In this document: in pieces, positions 41,632-50,277 of the stretch
Layout of the letters: each line of letters starts with the position of its first letter
Numbering within the stretch: the first letter of the stretch is position 1
Origin: JAOUGY01 sp963825585
GTDB lineage: Bacteria > Actinomycetota > Acidimicrobiia > Spongiisociales > ZC4RG35
NCBI GenBank assembly: GCA_963825585.1
Contig: CAWGTX010000001.1
Span: 62,001-126,000, forward strand
Direction: 5' to 3'
DNA: 64,000 bases
Notes under the pieces: generated by a model
Seen by the model: only the letters and a program-made list of their open reading frames with translations
What the model was told of the DNA's origin: nothing
Databases searched by the model: none
Program-made: the position numbers and the translations under genes

Positions 41632-41688
41632 TTTTGCACATTGTGCAGATCGCGGTCGTTTCGCTCATGTTTTGCACATTGTGCAAAA
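41632..41688. terminator. Twin palindromes TTGCACATTGTGCA
   Basis: First copy TTTTGCACATTGTGCAGA at 41632-41649; second TTTTGCACATTGTGCAAAA at 41670-41688, a perfect palindrome with 9-bp arms and T-tracts on both strands. Located between convergent genes, so a bidirectional terminator is the simplest reading; a pair of operators 36 bp apart is the alternative. Confidence 0.5.
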
Positions 41689-41876
41689 GGTGGATGCCTG
41701 CTCGTCGCTCAATGCTCGCCGCTCGCTGGGTGGCCCGTTTCCTCAGGCCGGGTCCCCGGTCGGGCGTGACGGGCTGAACCGCAGGGGTCTGGGCGCCCTC
41801 GTCCCTCGGTCGCCCCTACGCGAATTCCTGCGTGTTGCCTGTTGCGTCGGACGTCGGACCTTTCCGGCTCCTCTCT

Positions 41877-42615
41877 CTACAACGCCGACACGATCAGCCG
41901 GATGCCTGCGAACGCCAGTGCGGCGAGCACCACCCACCGGAACGTGGTCGATGTGAGTCTGGCGGCGATGCGGGTGCCGAGCGGGATGACGATGAACACG
42001 GGGATGATGGCAACGGTCGCTTCGATCACGCGCTCGCGGGTGAAGCTGCCGAGTCCGAACAAGGTGATGGTCTGGACCGTGCCGAACGAGAAGAACACCA
42101 CGGTGAGCGCCCACACGTAGGCGCGGCGGGGGAGCCCGAGGGCGTGGATGAAGGTGCCGAATATCTGGCCGCTGTTACCGGTGGCGCCGTGGACCACGCC
42201 GCCGAAGAGGCCCACCGGGATCGCCGCAGGCAGTCCCTTGCCGGCGGGGATCTTGAGTTGCGGCATTCGGAGTGCGGTGGCGATGTAGGCGAGCACCAGG
42301 ATGCCAACGGCCAGTGAGATGGGGCGGTCGTCGACCCAGGTGAGCAGCCAGGTACCCACCGCGGTCCCGATCACGCCGCCGGCGAGCAACCGGCTCAGCA
42401 GCGGTTTGGACTCGGGCGCCTCCGACTTGTACTCCCACAGCATGAGGACATTGGCGACGATGTTGGCGAACGAGACGGCTACCACCGCATGCTCGACGCC
42501 GAGGGTTGGGTGCGAGCACGGGGACGGCGAACAGCGGTCCGCCGAATCCTGCGATCGACTTGAGCAGGAAGCCACCGGCGACGGCGGCGGCGATGAGGGG
42601 CAGGTGATCGGTCAT
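41877..42615 (-). pseudogene. Sulfite exporter TauE/SafE-family permease, broken by a +1 frameshift
   Basis: The N-terminus reads MTDHLPLIAAAVAGGFLLKS...VPVLAP in one frame (from 42615). The remainder (TLGVEHAVVAVSFANIVANV to the stop at 41877) continues in another. Removing one base from the TT at 42506-42507 (CCCAACCC to CCCACCC on the coding strand) restores one 245-residue frame, the normal size for TauE/SafE proteins with about eight helices. So it is either a recent pseudogene or a sequencing error. Intact members export sulfite or organic anions. It follows the LigAB genes on the same strand. Confidence 0.82.
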
Positions 42616-42732
42616 GTCGCTGTCGTGTCCCTCGTCGAGCGTGCAACTCCTGGCCAGCACGACCGGAACGCAACAGTCGAACGCCACCCCTTCGCGCAAT
42701 ATAGCGGTGGCGCCGAGGGCGAAATCCGAGTC

Positions 42733-43080
42733 TCAGGTCGTGAAGTCGGGACGCCCGTGAGGTGTGACGAACTCCCGGTACCACTCCACGAACTCGGGCC
42801 AGGGACGCGGCCCCCGGACCAGGTCGACCGCCACCACGAAGTGGAAGAGGGTGTAGGGGTGGGCGCCCATGGCATAGAGGGTCCCGTAGTCCTCGGCGGC
42901 GAACGCCTGCCGTTCGGCCTCGTCGAGCATGCCACCATCGGCCACGGGTCGTGGGTGGGCGGACGCTCCGCGTTGTTGCCACGCCTCCACGTAGCCGACC
43001 GGGTCGGCGGCGAAGGCGGAGATCCGTTCGCCGTCGTCGTCGGAGTACTTGATGAACTTGTCGATCTGGAAGCGGCTCAT
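42733..43080 (-). CDS. Extradiol dioxygenase small (alpha, LigA-like) subunit
   Basis: 115 residues resembling the all-helical LigA chain of protocatechuate 4,5-dioxygenase: MSRFQIDKFIKYSDDDGERISAFAADP, and the conserved GMLDEAERQAFAAEDYGTLYAMGAHPYTLF. LigA caps the active site of LigB. ATG 43080 overlaps the LigB stop (ATGA), so the subunits are made together. Length is a little below that of classical LigA. The pairing makes the family call secure; the ring substrate is not proven. Confidence 0.86.
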   Translation of the reverse strand: MSRFQIDKFIKYSDDDGERISAFAADPVGYVEAWQQRGASAHPRPVADGGMLDEAERQAFAAEDYGTLYAMGAHPYTLFHFVVAVDLVRGPRPWPEFVEWYREFVTPHGRPDFTT

Positions 43081-43934
43081 CGTGTCATGTCCCAGAAGAA
43101 GAACGGAGCGGCGTTGAAGCGGGACGGCGTGCCTTCGGCGAAGTCGGCCGGCCGACCCCCGGCGGCGGCGAGAGCGGTGAGGAAGTTGAGGAACTGCGGT
43201 GTGACGTTGCCGGCGGCCACCAGCCGTTCCAGTGTGCAGCCGGCGATGGCTCCTTCCACGTCACCGTTGGCCATCCATCCAACCGCCATGTCGTCGAACT
43301 CGGCATCGGGCGAGCCGCCGCCCAGGAATCCGGCGGGCCCGCCGATGTCGGTGGCGAGATGACCGGTCGCGATGAGTGCGACCCTTCCCCCGGTCGGTGC
43401 CCGGTCGATGGCCCCGGCCAGGTACCGGCCCAGATCGACGAACCGCGAGGCGTGGGGGGTGGGAGGGATGTTGGTGTTGGTGTGGACGGGCACCACCGGG
43501 AGGTCCCACTCGGGACGGAGGAATCGAAGCGGAACCGAGAAGGCGTGGTCGAGGATCCATTCGTTCGACAGCGTCAGGTCAAGCGATGTGGGGAGAACCG
43601 ACCCTCCGAGGATGGCGCCGGCGAGCTCTTCGTCTCCGTCGACGACCCACTTCTCGAGCCCGAAATGGCGGGTCTCGTTTTCGTAGGTCGTGGCGTACCT
43701 GGGTGCCTTGCCCACGACGAACGGCGGGCTCATGTCGTGGCCGAACTTGCGGAGGTGGTCCGAGCCGACCACCACCAGCGTCTCGACCTCGAGTCGCTGC
43801 AGATGTCCGGCGAACATGTCGAAGTGGGTGGCCGTGGCTGTCAGGTCGCCCGGAAGCGGGTCGCGCATGGTCCGAAACAGCAGCGGATTGTGGGGGACAC
43901 CGATCACGGCGACGAGTTCAGCCAAGGCGCCCAC
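43077..43934 (-). CDS. Extradiol dioxygenase catalytic (beta, LigB-like) subunit
   Basis: 285 residues of the LigB superfamily of type II extradiol dioxygenases. Iron-site His residues are in GVPHNPLL (residue 15) and SDHLRKFGHDM; the acid/base His is in ATGHLATDIGGP. The insertion DHAFSVPLRFLRPEWDLPVVPV is characteristic. The enzyme opens protocatechuate- or gallate-like rings next to the diol, giving a semialdehyde acid. The start is taken as GTG 43934, without a strong ribosome site. It is divergent from the GntR gene at 44068, whose operator at 44023 could govern both. Confidence 0.87.
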   Translation of the reverse strand: MGALAELVAVIGVPHNPLLFRTMRDPLPGDLTATATHFDMFAGHLQRLEVETLVVVGSDHLRKFGHDMSPPFVVGKAPRYATTYENETRHFGLEKWVVDGDEELAGAILGGSVLPTSLDLTLSNEWILDHAFSVPLRFLRPEWDLPVVPVHTNTNIPPTPHASRFVDLGRYLAGAIDRAPTGGRVALIATGHLATDIGGPAGFLGGGSPDAEFDDMAVGWMANGDVEGAIAGCTLERLVAAGNVTPQFLNFLTALAAAGGRPADFAEGTPSRFNAAPFFFWDMTR

Positions 43935-44022
43935 CGCCCGATCGGTTGAACCGCCCGCCGCTGGTCGGGCTGCCGGTGAACAGGTGTGTTTTCACGTCAC
44001 GCTCCAGAGGCCGATGGCATAC

Positions 44023-44030
44023 TGTATACA
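44023..44030. promoter_or_regulatory. Probable GntR operator TGTATACA
   Basis: Perfect octamer palindrome in ATACTGTATACAAGC, 37 bp upstream of the GntR start at 44068 and 88 bp upstream of ligB. Identical to the octamer upstream of the GntR gene at 3840-4559. Confidence 0.55.
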
Positions 44031-44067
44031 AGCAACCCGTTGACGTGCCGGGTGAAGGAGTGGAAAC

Positions 44068-44736
44068 GTGGCAGGCCCTGTCCAGGCGGATCTCCGTGCT
44101 CGCATGGAGCCGCCGCGCAGCGTCGAGGACACCGTCACCGACACGCTTCGGTGGGCGATCGAGAGCGGCCGTCTGGCTCCCGGCGCCCGACTCGGCCAGA
44201 CCGATCTCGCCGAAGAGCTGGGCGTCAGCCGGATACCTCTTCGAGACGCGTTCAGGCGGCTCGCCACGGAGGGCCTCATCGATCTCGACAGCCGCCGCGG
44301 CGCCCGGGTGGCATCGCTCAGTCCGGCCGACATCGCCGAGATCTACGAGATGAGGCTCCTGCTCGAGACCACCTGCGCCCGCTACGCCGTCGCCAACCTC
44401 GAACTGGCCGACGCCACCGCCCTGGTGAACCTGTCGTTGGCGATGGACCGTGTGGCCGACGACCCAGAGGCGGGCGCGGCAGCCCGGCTTGAGTTCTACT
44501 CCCAGTTGTACACCCACGCCGATCGACCCCGGATGCGCGAGGCCATCCTGCGGCTGCGCTCCCAGGTCGGCAGATACCACCGGCTCAACCCGGCGAGCCA
44601 CGCCAGTCACGCCCACCCTGAACTGCGCACGGCGATCAGGGCCCGGAACGGTGAACGCGCCGCCGACGTGGTGGCCGCCCACCTGACCGAAGCCCGGGAC
44701 GATCTGCTCCGAACCCTCAAGATCGCGTCGGCCTGA
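44068..44736 (+). CDS. GntR-family transcriptional regulator, FCD subfamily
   Basis: 222 residues. The winged helix is LGQTDLAEELGVSRIPLRDAFR (about 41-62), followed by a short FCD domain ending in VVAAHLTEARDDL. Candidate ligand-site residues are fewer than in the first GntR (YTHADRPRM, SHAHPELRTAI). GTG 44068 has GGAGTGGAAAC upstream. Its HTH is strikingly like that of the GntR at 3840-4559 (SRIPLRDA vs SRIPIRDA), which fits the shared TGTATACA operators. It is divergent from ligB, its likely target. Confidence 0.87.
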   Translation: MAGPVQADLRARMEPPRSVEDTVTDTLRWAIESGRLAPGARLGQTDLAEELGVSRIPLRDAFRRLATEGLIDLDSRRGARVASLSPADIAEIYEMRLLLETTCARYAVANLELADATALVNLSLAMDRVADDPEAGAAARLEFYSQLYTHADRPRMREAILRLRSQVGRYHRLNPASHASHAHPELRTAIRARNGERAADVVAAHLTEARDDLLRTLKIASA

Positions 44737-44762
44737 ACGTGTCACGGCTCACGCCCCGTGGT

Positions 44763-45827
44763 TCAGGTCGCCAGTCGCTCCGCCATCCAGTCGGCCATGT
44801 GCGGCCGGTACAGGTACGCCTTGTTGGTCGCCACGTGGTTGGCGCCGGGGATGACGTTGAGGAACACCTCGCCCGACACGCCTTCGGCGATGCGTCGGGT
44901 CTGCTCGGCCGGGACCAGCCGGTCGAGAGCTCCGGTGACGATGAATGCCGGCTGGTCGACCAGGTGCACGACCTCGGTGAGGTCCATGGCACGCAGATGC
45001 TCCTTGGCCTCGGCGAGGTCGGCCGAGTGGGTGCGGGTGATGAAGGCCAGCTGGCTCATCGGTGGGATGTGATCGAGCGACGAGCCGATCTCGAACGGCC
45101 CCGACAGCGAGATGAGCGCCTTGATGCGCTTCTCGAATGCCGACGCCCGGATCACGTAGTAGCCGCCCAGGCTCACACCGAGGGCGCCCAGTCGGTCGGT
45201 GTCGACGTCGCCCCGTGCTTCGAGGGCGTCGATGGCCGCTCCCACCGGCTTCTCGTAGTGGCACTCGATGGGGAGGTCGTATTCGAGTTCGCCCTGCCCG
45301 GGTCCGTCGATCGTGAAGGTGGCCATGCCCCGGTCGAGGAACCAGGGCTCCATGAAGGTGAGCTCCTCCTTGGCCGAGTCGAGCCCCGGCATGAGCACCA
45401 CCACCGGTGGCCTCTCGGTCCCGATCGGCTTGCGCAGGTTGCCGACCATCGTGTGAGTGTCGAGGTAGGGAAACTCGACCCGCTCGACCGGCGGGTCCAT
45501 GTGTGGGTGGGCCTTGCGATGGACGGCCACGGCCTTCTCGTGGGCAGCCCGCAGTTGCGCCATGTCATGACAGAACAGGAACTTGGCGAAGTGGTACTCC
45601 ACCGCTGCAGTCATGTAGTGGAGGGCGGCCGAGCGGGTGTGTCCGGCGGCGAGGGCCGTGTCACCCTCGGTCTCGTGAACGGCGGCGGCGTCGCTCCAGG
45701 CACTGCACCAGTCGTCCCAGCTCGAGAGGTCGCGGGTGACGTCGAGGAAGTCGCCGACAGGTACGCCGTGCTCGACGTAGCGGGGGGCCCAGTGGTCGAT
45801 GGCTGCCTGGATGCGTGGGTCACTCAT
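44763..45827 (-). CDS. Alpha/beta hydrolase, DHPON (2,6-dihydroxypseudooxynicotine) hydrolase-like
   Basis: 354 residues: an N-terminal helical cap (1-120) and an alpha/beta-hydrolase domain. The triad is Ser219 (GVSLGGYY), Asp302 (GALDRLVP) and His331 (GANHVATN), positions close to those known in 2,6-dihydroxypseudooxynicotine hydrolase, which cleaves a C-C bond of an N-heterocyclic ketone. The oxyanion region is MPGLDSAKEE. Two paralogues lie at 53616 and 54764. Convergent with the GntR gene; the dienelactone hydrolase gene precedes it on the same strand. Confidence 0.86.
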   Translation of the reverse strand: MSDPRIQAAIDHWAPRYVEHGVPVGDFLDVTRDLSSWDDWCSAWSDAAAVHETEGDTALAAGHTRSAALHYMTAAVEYHFAKFLFCHDMAQLRAAHEKAVAVHRKAHPHMDPPVERVEFPYLDTHTMVGNLRKPIGTERPPVVVLMPGLDSAKEELTFMEPWFLDRGMATFTIDGPGQGELEYDLPIECHYEKPVGAAIDALEARGDVDTDRLGALGVSLGGYYVIRASAFEKRIKALISLSGPFEIGSSLDHIPPMSQLAFITRTHSADLAEAKEHLRAMDLTEVVHLVDQPAFIVTGALDRLVPAEQTRRIAEGVSGEVFLNVIPGANHVATNKAYLYRPHMADWMAERLAT

Positions 45828-45863
45828 GCCGGGAAGCGTATCGGCTCGCCGGTGGTGGCACCG

Positions 45864-46499
45864 TCAGAGGTCGGCGTGACTTCGAAGGAAGTCGAGCAGG
45901 TCGGACCACAGGGCGTCGGCGGCCGCGGCCCGGAACCGCTCCGGTCGGGTGTGGTCATGAAAGGCGTGGAGCGTCCGTGGATACGAGAGGACGCGGTAGG
46001 GCATATCCAACCCGGCCAGCTGCCGGCACAGTTCCGGGACCCCCTCGTTGACCCGGGAGTCGTCCTCGGCGTAGGCGGCGAAGACGGGGCACGACAGCTC
46101 CGACACGTCGGTTGGTGCGACACCGTAGACCAGGGCGGCCGCAACCGGGCGGCGCCTCACCGCCAGCCGCCACCCCATCTCCGCTCCAAAACACAGGCCC
46201 ACCAGCACGGGCGTCTCCGGCATGGCGTCGAACACTTCGAGCAGGTCGAGTTCGTGGGTGTCCCCGGGGATGTGGCGGGTCGTCACCGACGTCGGATCGT
46301 CCCGCTCGGAGACCCGATGCAACAGGTCCGGGGCGTGGGTCTCGAAGCCCTCGGCGGCGAGGTCGTCGAGAACGGCCATGATGTAGGGCGAGAGACCCCG
46401 GTTCTCGTGGATGAACAGGATCGGGCGACGTCCGGACGGCTGCTCGGGCACGGTCCGCAACACCGGCACGCCGCCGGGAGTCTGATACCAGGAGCGCAT
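45864..46499 (-). CDS. Dienelactone hydrolase family protein
   Basis: 211 residues. Triad Cys103 (GLCFGAE), Asp146/147 (YAEDDSRV) and His178 (LHAFHDH), with the polarising Glu32 (HENRGLS), all matching dienelactone hydrolase, which opens lactones from intradiol ring cleavage of chlorinated or oxygenated catechols. ATG 46499 is used; a GTG sits just before it. The pairing with a C-C hydrolase on the same strand and with ring-cleavage dioxygenases elsewhere fits an aromatic pathway. It is divergent from the MDR gene at 46517, with only 17 bp between starts. Confidence 0.86.
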   Translation of the reverse strand: MRSWYQTPGGVPVLRTVPEQPSGRRPILFIHENRGLSPYIMAVLDDLAAEGFETHAPDLLHRVSERDDPTSVTTRHIPGDTHELDLLEVFDAMPETPVLVGLCFGAEMGWRLAVRRRPVAAALVYGVAPTDVSELSCPVFAAYAEDDSRVNEGVPELCRQLAGLDMPYRVLSYPRTLHAFHDHTRPERFRAAAADALWSDLLDFLRSHADL

Positions 46500-46516
46500 C
46501 ACGTGAGGCTAGGGAC

Positions 46517-47524
46517 ATGAAAGCTGCGGTCACGTCCGCTCCGAATGGTGCGATCGACGTGCTCTCGGTCGACGATCCCACCGCCGACGCGGGCGGGACG
46601 CTGGTTGAGGTGCATGCAGCCAGCGTCAACCGCCTCGACCGGGCGGTGTACGAAGGTGTGGGTCTGGGCAGGTTTGCCCGATTCCCGCTGGTCCAGGGCA
46701 TCGACGCCGCCGGGGTGGCCGTGTCAGGGCCCCACGAGGGCCGGCGGGTGGTGGTGAAGCCGTCGGCTGCGTGCGGGAGTTGTCGCTCGTGCGAGAGGGG
46801 ACGTGACGCCGACTGCGTCGCCGCCAGCGTGATGGGCATTCACCGGCCCGGAGGCTTCGCCGAATACGTGACCGCCCCCGACCACAACGTGGTGCCGATC
46901 CCCGACGCCCTGTCGTTCGCCGAAGCGGCGGCGGCGGCGCACGTGCATCCGGTTGCGCTCCGCATGATGAGAGCCGCCGAGTTGGACGATGGCGAGACCG
47001 TGCTGGTGACGGGCGCCGCCGGAGCGGTGGGCCTCGCCTGTGTGCAGCTCGCCGGCGCCCTCGGTGGGCGGGTGATCGGGGTGTGCTCCACCGAGTCAAA
47101 GGCCGAGGCGGTCCGTGCCCAGGGCGCCACGGCGGTGGTGGCCGGGAGTGGCGACCTGGAGGTCGTCATTCGCGAGCTCACCGACGGCGGAGGGGTCGAC
47201 GTCGTGCTCGACTCCACGGGGACCCCGGCCGTTGTGACTGCTGCGGCTGCGGCGATGGGCCGGGGCGGTCGTTTCGCAGTCGTGGGTACCCACGTTGGCA
47301 GCCGGCTCGAGATCGATCTTTCGCGGCTCTACACCATGCGCCAGCGGTTCCTGGGGTCGGCGGGATCCTCCCGGGCGGACTTCCGCGCGGCCTATGAGTT
47401 GATGGAGCGGATGAGCCTGCACCCCGTGATCGGTGGTGTCCATCCGCTCGAGGACGTTGCAGCTGCGCTCGACGCAGTGCTGGACCGGTCCCGAATCGGG
47501 AAACCGGTCGTTCAGGTGAGGTGA
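46517..47524 (+). CDS. Zinc-type alcohol dehydrogenase/quinone oxidoreductase (MDR) lacking catalytic zinc ligands
   Basis: 335 residues, MDR fold with nucleotide motif GAAGAVGLACVQLAG. The four structural-zinc Cys are present (Cys86, 89, 92, 100: CGSCRSCERGRDADC). The catalytic zinc ligands are not: the usual Cys position reads VNRLDRAV and the GHE position reads GID. It therefore combines a zinc-stabilised lobe with quinone-reductase-like catalysis, as an NADPH-dependent enone reductase might. First gene of an operon with OsmC, CaiB and amidohydrolase; AGGAGAGAT links it to the next gene 9 bp on. Confidence 0.86.
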   Translation: MKAAVTSAPNGAIDVLSVDDPTADAGGTLVEVHAASVNRLDRAVYEGVGLGRFARFPLVQGIDAAGVAVSGPHEGRRVVVKPSAACGSCRSCERGRDADCVAASVMGIHRPGGFAEYVTAPDHNVVPIPDALSFAEAAAAAHVHPVALRMMRAAELDDGETVLVTGAAGAVGLACVQLAGALGGRVIGVCSTESKAEAVRAQGATAVVAGSGDLEVVIRELTDGGGVDVVLDSTGTPAVVTAAAAAMGRGGRFAVVGTHVGSRLEIDLSRLYTMRQRFLGSAGSSRADFRAAYELMERMSLHPVIGGVHPLEDVAAALDAVLDRSRIGKPVVQVR

Positions 47525-47533
47525 AGGAGAGAT

Positions 47534-48102
47534 ATGACGAGAGTCGACATCGAGAAGCTGGCGGCGAATGTGGCCGACACCACCGAGCTGCTCCGGCGGG
47601 ACCCTGCCGCCGGCCACGTGCGACCCAACGTCAGGACGCGCCTGATCGCCGACGTCCAGGCCCAGTCGGACTTCATGCAGTACGGCAAGCAGTTCTCGTT
47701 TCGCTGTGACGAGTCCGACGACCGTGCCGGTAAGGGTGAGGCCCCGAGCCCGCTGCGCTACTTCCTGTCGGGTCTCGCCTTCTGTCAGCAGGTCTGGTAC
47801 GCCAAGGGCGCCGCCCTGGTCGGAATCGAGATCGAGGATCTGGAGCTCGACGTTCGGACCTACATGGACATGCGGGGCGAGCACCTGATCGACGGCATTC
47901 CACCCAACCCGCAGTGGATCGTCATCGAGGCACGGGTCACCAGCCCCGGGCACGAGTGAGGAGGTGCTGGCGATGGTCGACGAGGCCAACGCCCGCTGTC
48001 CGGTGTACAGCCTGGTGGTCCAAGGCGGTGCCCGTCCACGAGCGCATCGTGCACAACGGAACCATCGTCCGTGACACGGTTCCCAATGGGTTGGAACCAT
48101 GA
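47534..48102 (+). pseudogene. OsmC-family protein interrupted by two +1 frameshifts
   Basis: The first frame gives 141 residues (PSPLRYFLSGLAFCQQVWYAKG, with the first OsmC Cys) and stops at 47957-47959. Removing the T at 47957 restores EEVLAMVDEANARCPVYSL, containing the second OsmC Cys. Removing one G at 48014-48015 then restores WSKAVPVHERIVHNGTI up to TGA 48100-48102. The mended product is 188 residues and its stop overlaps the CaiB start (ATGA), as expected for an intact operon gene. OsmC proteins reduce organic peroxides through these two Cys. Decay or sequencing error cannot be told apart here. Confidence 0.82.
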
Positions 48103-49283
48103 GCGGAGCCCTCGACGGGGTGCGAGTCCTCGAGATCTCGCGCTACATCGCCGCGCCGGTGGCAGGAAAGGCGCTCGGTGAGCTGGGTGCCGACGTCATC
48201 AAGATCGAGGACCCCGACAAGGGTGATCCGATGCGGTACTGGCAGTCCGGTGACCGGGCCCACAGCCCGCAGTTCGCCGCCTACAACCGCACCAAGCGGG
48301 CCATCACCCTCGACCTGAAGTCGGATCGGGGCCGCGACGTGTTCCTGCGCCTGGCCGATGACGCCGACGTGGTGCTCGAGAACTTCCGGCCAGGGGTGAT
48401 GAACCGGCTGGGGCTGGGATGGGATGTGCTCCGCCAGCGGAACCCCCGCCTCGTGTACTGCGCCATCTCCGGCTTCGGGGATGTCGGTCCCTACATCGAT
48501 CGGCCTGCCTACGACACGGTCATCTCGGCGATGGGTGGTCTCTACAGCCAGATCCTCGACCCCGAGAAGCCGCAGCCGGTCGGCCCGGCGTTCTCCGACC
48601 TGCTCGCCGGCACCTTCGCGGTCCAGGCCATTCTGGCGGCCCTCTACGCCCGGACCCGAACCGGACAGGGTCAGTTCGCCGACGCCTCGATGCTGCGGGC
48701 GGTGATGGGGTTCTTGGTTGAGCCCGGTTCGAACCGTCTCGACATGGGTGAGGTGACGATGCCCTCCACTCGTCAGCGGCGGGCGCAGGCGTACGGGCTG
48801 ATCGCTTCTGACGGGCTCTCGTTCGTGGTGCACATGTCGGTGCCCGAGAAGTTCTGGATCGCCACCACCGACGCATTCGCCGTGCCCGAGTTGCGGGATG
48901 ACCACAGGTTCTCTGATCGCACCGCCCGCCACGACAATTACGACGACCTCGGCGTCGAACTCAGGAAGGCGGCGATGCGGCGGACCCGGGCCGAGTGGTT
49001 CGACATCCTCACCGCGGCCGACATCCCCCACGCACCCATCAACGGGTTCGATCTCATCTTCGACGACCCACAGGTCCAGGCGATGGGTATCGTCGAGTCG
49101 ATCGAGATGCCCGACGGGGAACGGCCGCTTCGGCAGGTGGGCCCGCCGTTCCGGCTCTCGGACACGCCGCTGCGGGTCTCACCACCGGCTCCCAACCACG
49201 GCGAGCACACCGACCGGATCCTCGCTGGACTGGGTATCCCGACCGACGAGATCGCCGCCATGCGAACGGATGGAGTGATATGA
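48099..49283 (+). CDS. CaiB/BaiF-family CoA transferase
   Basis: 394 residues of the class III CoA transferase family: LDGVRVLEISRYIAAP, ADVIKIEDPDKGDPMR, and the catalytic Asp in RPAYDTVISAMGGL (Asp139). The reaction moves CoA between carboxylic acids through an aspartyl-CoA anhydride. ATG 48099 overlaps the mended OsmC stop, and its own stop overlaps the amidohydrolase start (ATGA at 49280). It probably activates an aromatic or ring-cleavage acid for further breakdown; substrate unknown. Confidence 0.92.
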   Translation: MSGALDGVRVLEISRYIAAPVAGKALGELGADVIKIEDPDKGDPMRYWQSGDRAHSPQFAAYNRTKRAITLDLKSDRGRDVFLRLADDADVVLENFRPGVMNRLGLGWDVLRQRNPRLVYCAISGFGDVGPYIDRPAYDTVISAMGGLYSQILDPEKPQPVGPAFSDLLAGTFAVQAILAALYARTRTGQGQFADASMLRAVMGFLVEPGSNRLDMGEVTMPSTRQRRAQAYGLIASDGLSFVVHMSVPEKFWIATTDAFAVPELRDDHRFSDRTARHDNYDDLGVELRKAAMRRTRAEWFDILTAADIPHAPINGFDLIFDDPQVQAMGIVESIEMPDGERPLRQVGPPFRLSDTPLRVSPPAPNHGEHTDRILAGLGIPTDEIAAMRTDGVI

Positions 49284-50164
49284 GGCTGCCCCCCGACGTC
49301 GTTGCCATCGACATCCACACCCATCCCCAGACCGAGGAGTTCCTGGCGGCGATGGGGGCCAGGCGGCGTCAGATGGGAGAGCACTTCGGGAAGGAGCGGA
49401 CTCCGGTCAGCTTCGACCAACAGGCCGAGATGTACCGATCACGCAGGATGATGGCCGTGTTGTGCAACTCCGACGACGAGACGACATCGGGTGTGCCCGG
49501 TGCCCCCAACCACCTCATCGGTGAGGCGGCCGAGCGCCACCCGGACGTGTTCATCCCGTTCGCCGGTATCGACCCGTGGAAGGGTCGGGCGGCGATCGAG
49601 GAGATCCGCCGCTGTCACGAGATGTACGGAATCAAAGGAGTGGGGGAGCTCAATCCGAGTCGGCAGAAGTTCTTCCCGAACGATCACCGGCTCTACCCCA
49701 TTTGGGAGGCGTGCGCCGAGCTGGGCATCACTGTCATGTTCCACATGGGGTTCGCCGGTGCCGGAGCCGGCAAGCCGGGTGGCATGGGCTTCAAGCTCGA
49801 TGCGGTGAGGGCCATTCCCTATCTCGACGACGTCGCCGCCGACTTCCCCGAACTCAACGTCATCCACGCCCATCCGGGATGGCCCTTCCATCAGGAGGCT
49901 CTTGCGGCCTGCTGGCACAAGTCGAACTTCTTCATCGACCTCTCCGGTTTCGCCCCCCGCTACTTTCCGGAGGAGGTGGTGAGATACACCAACTCGCTCA
50001 TCCAGGATCGGGTTCTGTTCGGTACCGATTGGCCGGTGATCCCGATCGACCGGTGGCTCGAGGAGTGGGAGCAGCTCCCGATCAAGGCCGAAGTCCGACA
50101 GAAGGTCATGCTCGACAATGCCGTCCGTCTGCTCGGTATGGAGACTCGGTATGGAGATGAGTGA
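49280..50164 (+). CDS. Amidohydrolase 2 family protein (ACMSD-like)
   Basis: 294 residues. HxH in AIDIHTHPQ (residues 12 and 14), His in VMFHMGFAG, His in VIHAHPGWPF and Asp in FGTDWPVIP are the expected metal site. Shorter than the other two family members in the window and with DWP instead of DYP, so a different subgroup. ATG 49280 overlaps the CaiB stop. Last gene of the operon that begins at 46517; about 110 bp then lead to the next ABC operon. Confidence 0.86.
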   Translation: MRLPPDVVAIDIHTHPQTEEFLAAMGARRRQMGEHFGKERTPVSFDQQAEMYRSRRMMAVLCNSDDETTSGVPGAPNHLIGEAAERHPDVFIPFAGIDPWKGRAAIEEIRRCHEMYGIKGVGELNPSRQKFFPNDHRLYPIWEACAELGITVMFHMGFAGAGAGKPGGMGFKLDAVRAIPYLDDVAADFPELNVIHAHPGWPFHQEALAACWHKSNFFIDLSGFAPRYFPEEVVRYTNSLIQDRVLFGTDWPVIPIDRWLEEWEQLPIKAEVRQKVMLDNAVRLLGMETRYGDE

Positions 50165-50241
50165 GAAGTGACTCGAGAACGAACACAAATAATCACGTCT
50201 CAGTTGAATTGGGCCTCACGCCTCACTAGAGTCGGCCGACC

Positions 50242-50253
50242 GCAATCGTTTGC
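50242..50253. promoter_or_regulatory. LacI/PurR-like operator GCAATCGTTTGC
   Basis: In context CGCAATCGTTTGCG it has 14 bp of near-perfect dyad symmetry. It ends 24 bp upstream of the ATPase start at 50278 and so would block the ABC operon 50278-53325 when bound by a repressor. Confidence 0.7.
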
Positions 50254-50277
50254 GACGAACACCCCCGGGAAGGATCG

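Larger units (their letters stand above)
41519..41876. other. Intergenic region with heptamer repeats and twin palindromes
   Basis: 358 bp between convergent genes. It holds AGCTACG x4 right after the oxidoreductase stop and two copies of a TTGCACATTGTGCA palindrome (41634-41647, and within 41670-41688). GCTCGTCGCTCAATG (41691-41705), found inverted at 12755-12769, follows. The last 170 bp before the TauE-like gene show nothing I can support. Confidence 0.65.

Noticed and set aside
44739..46520. 593-codon plus-strand frame opposite the hydrolase and dienelactone hydrolase genes
   Set aside because: Composition and lack of motifs show it is antisense to two well-supported genes.
47957..48015. 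Programmed ribosomal frameshifting in the OsmC-like gene
   Set aside because: No slippery heptamer or downstream pseudoknot is evident at either break, two shifts would be needed, and similar breaks occur in unrelated genes.
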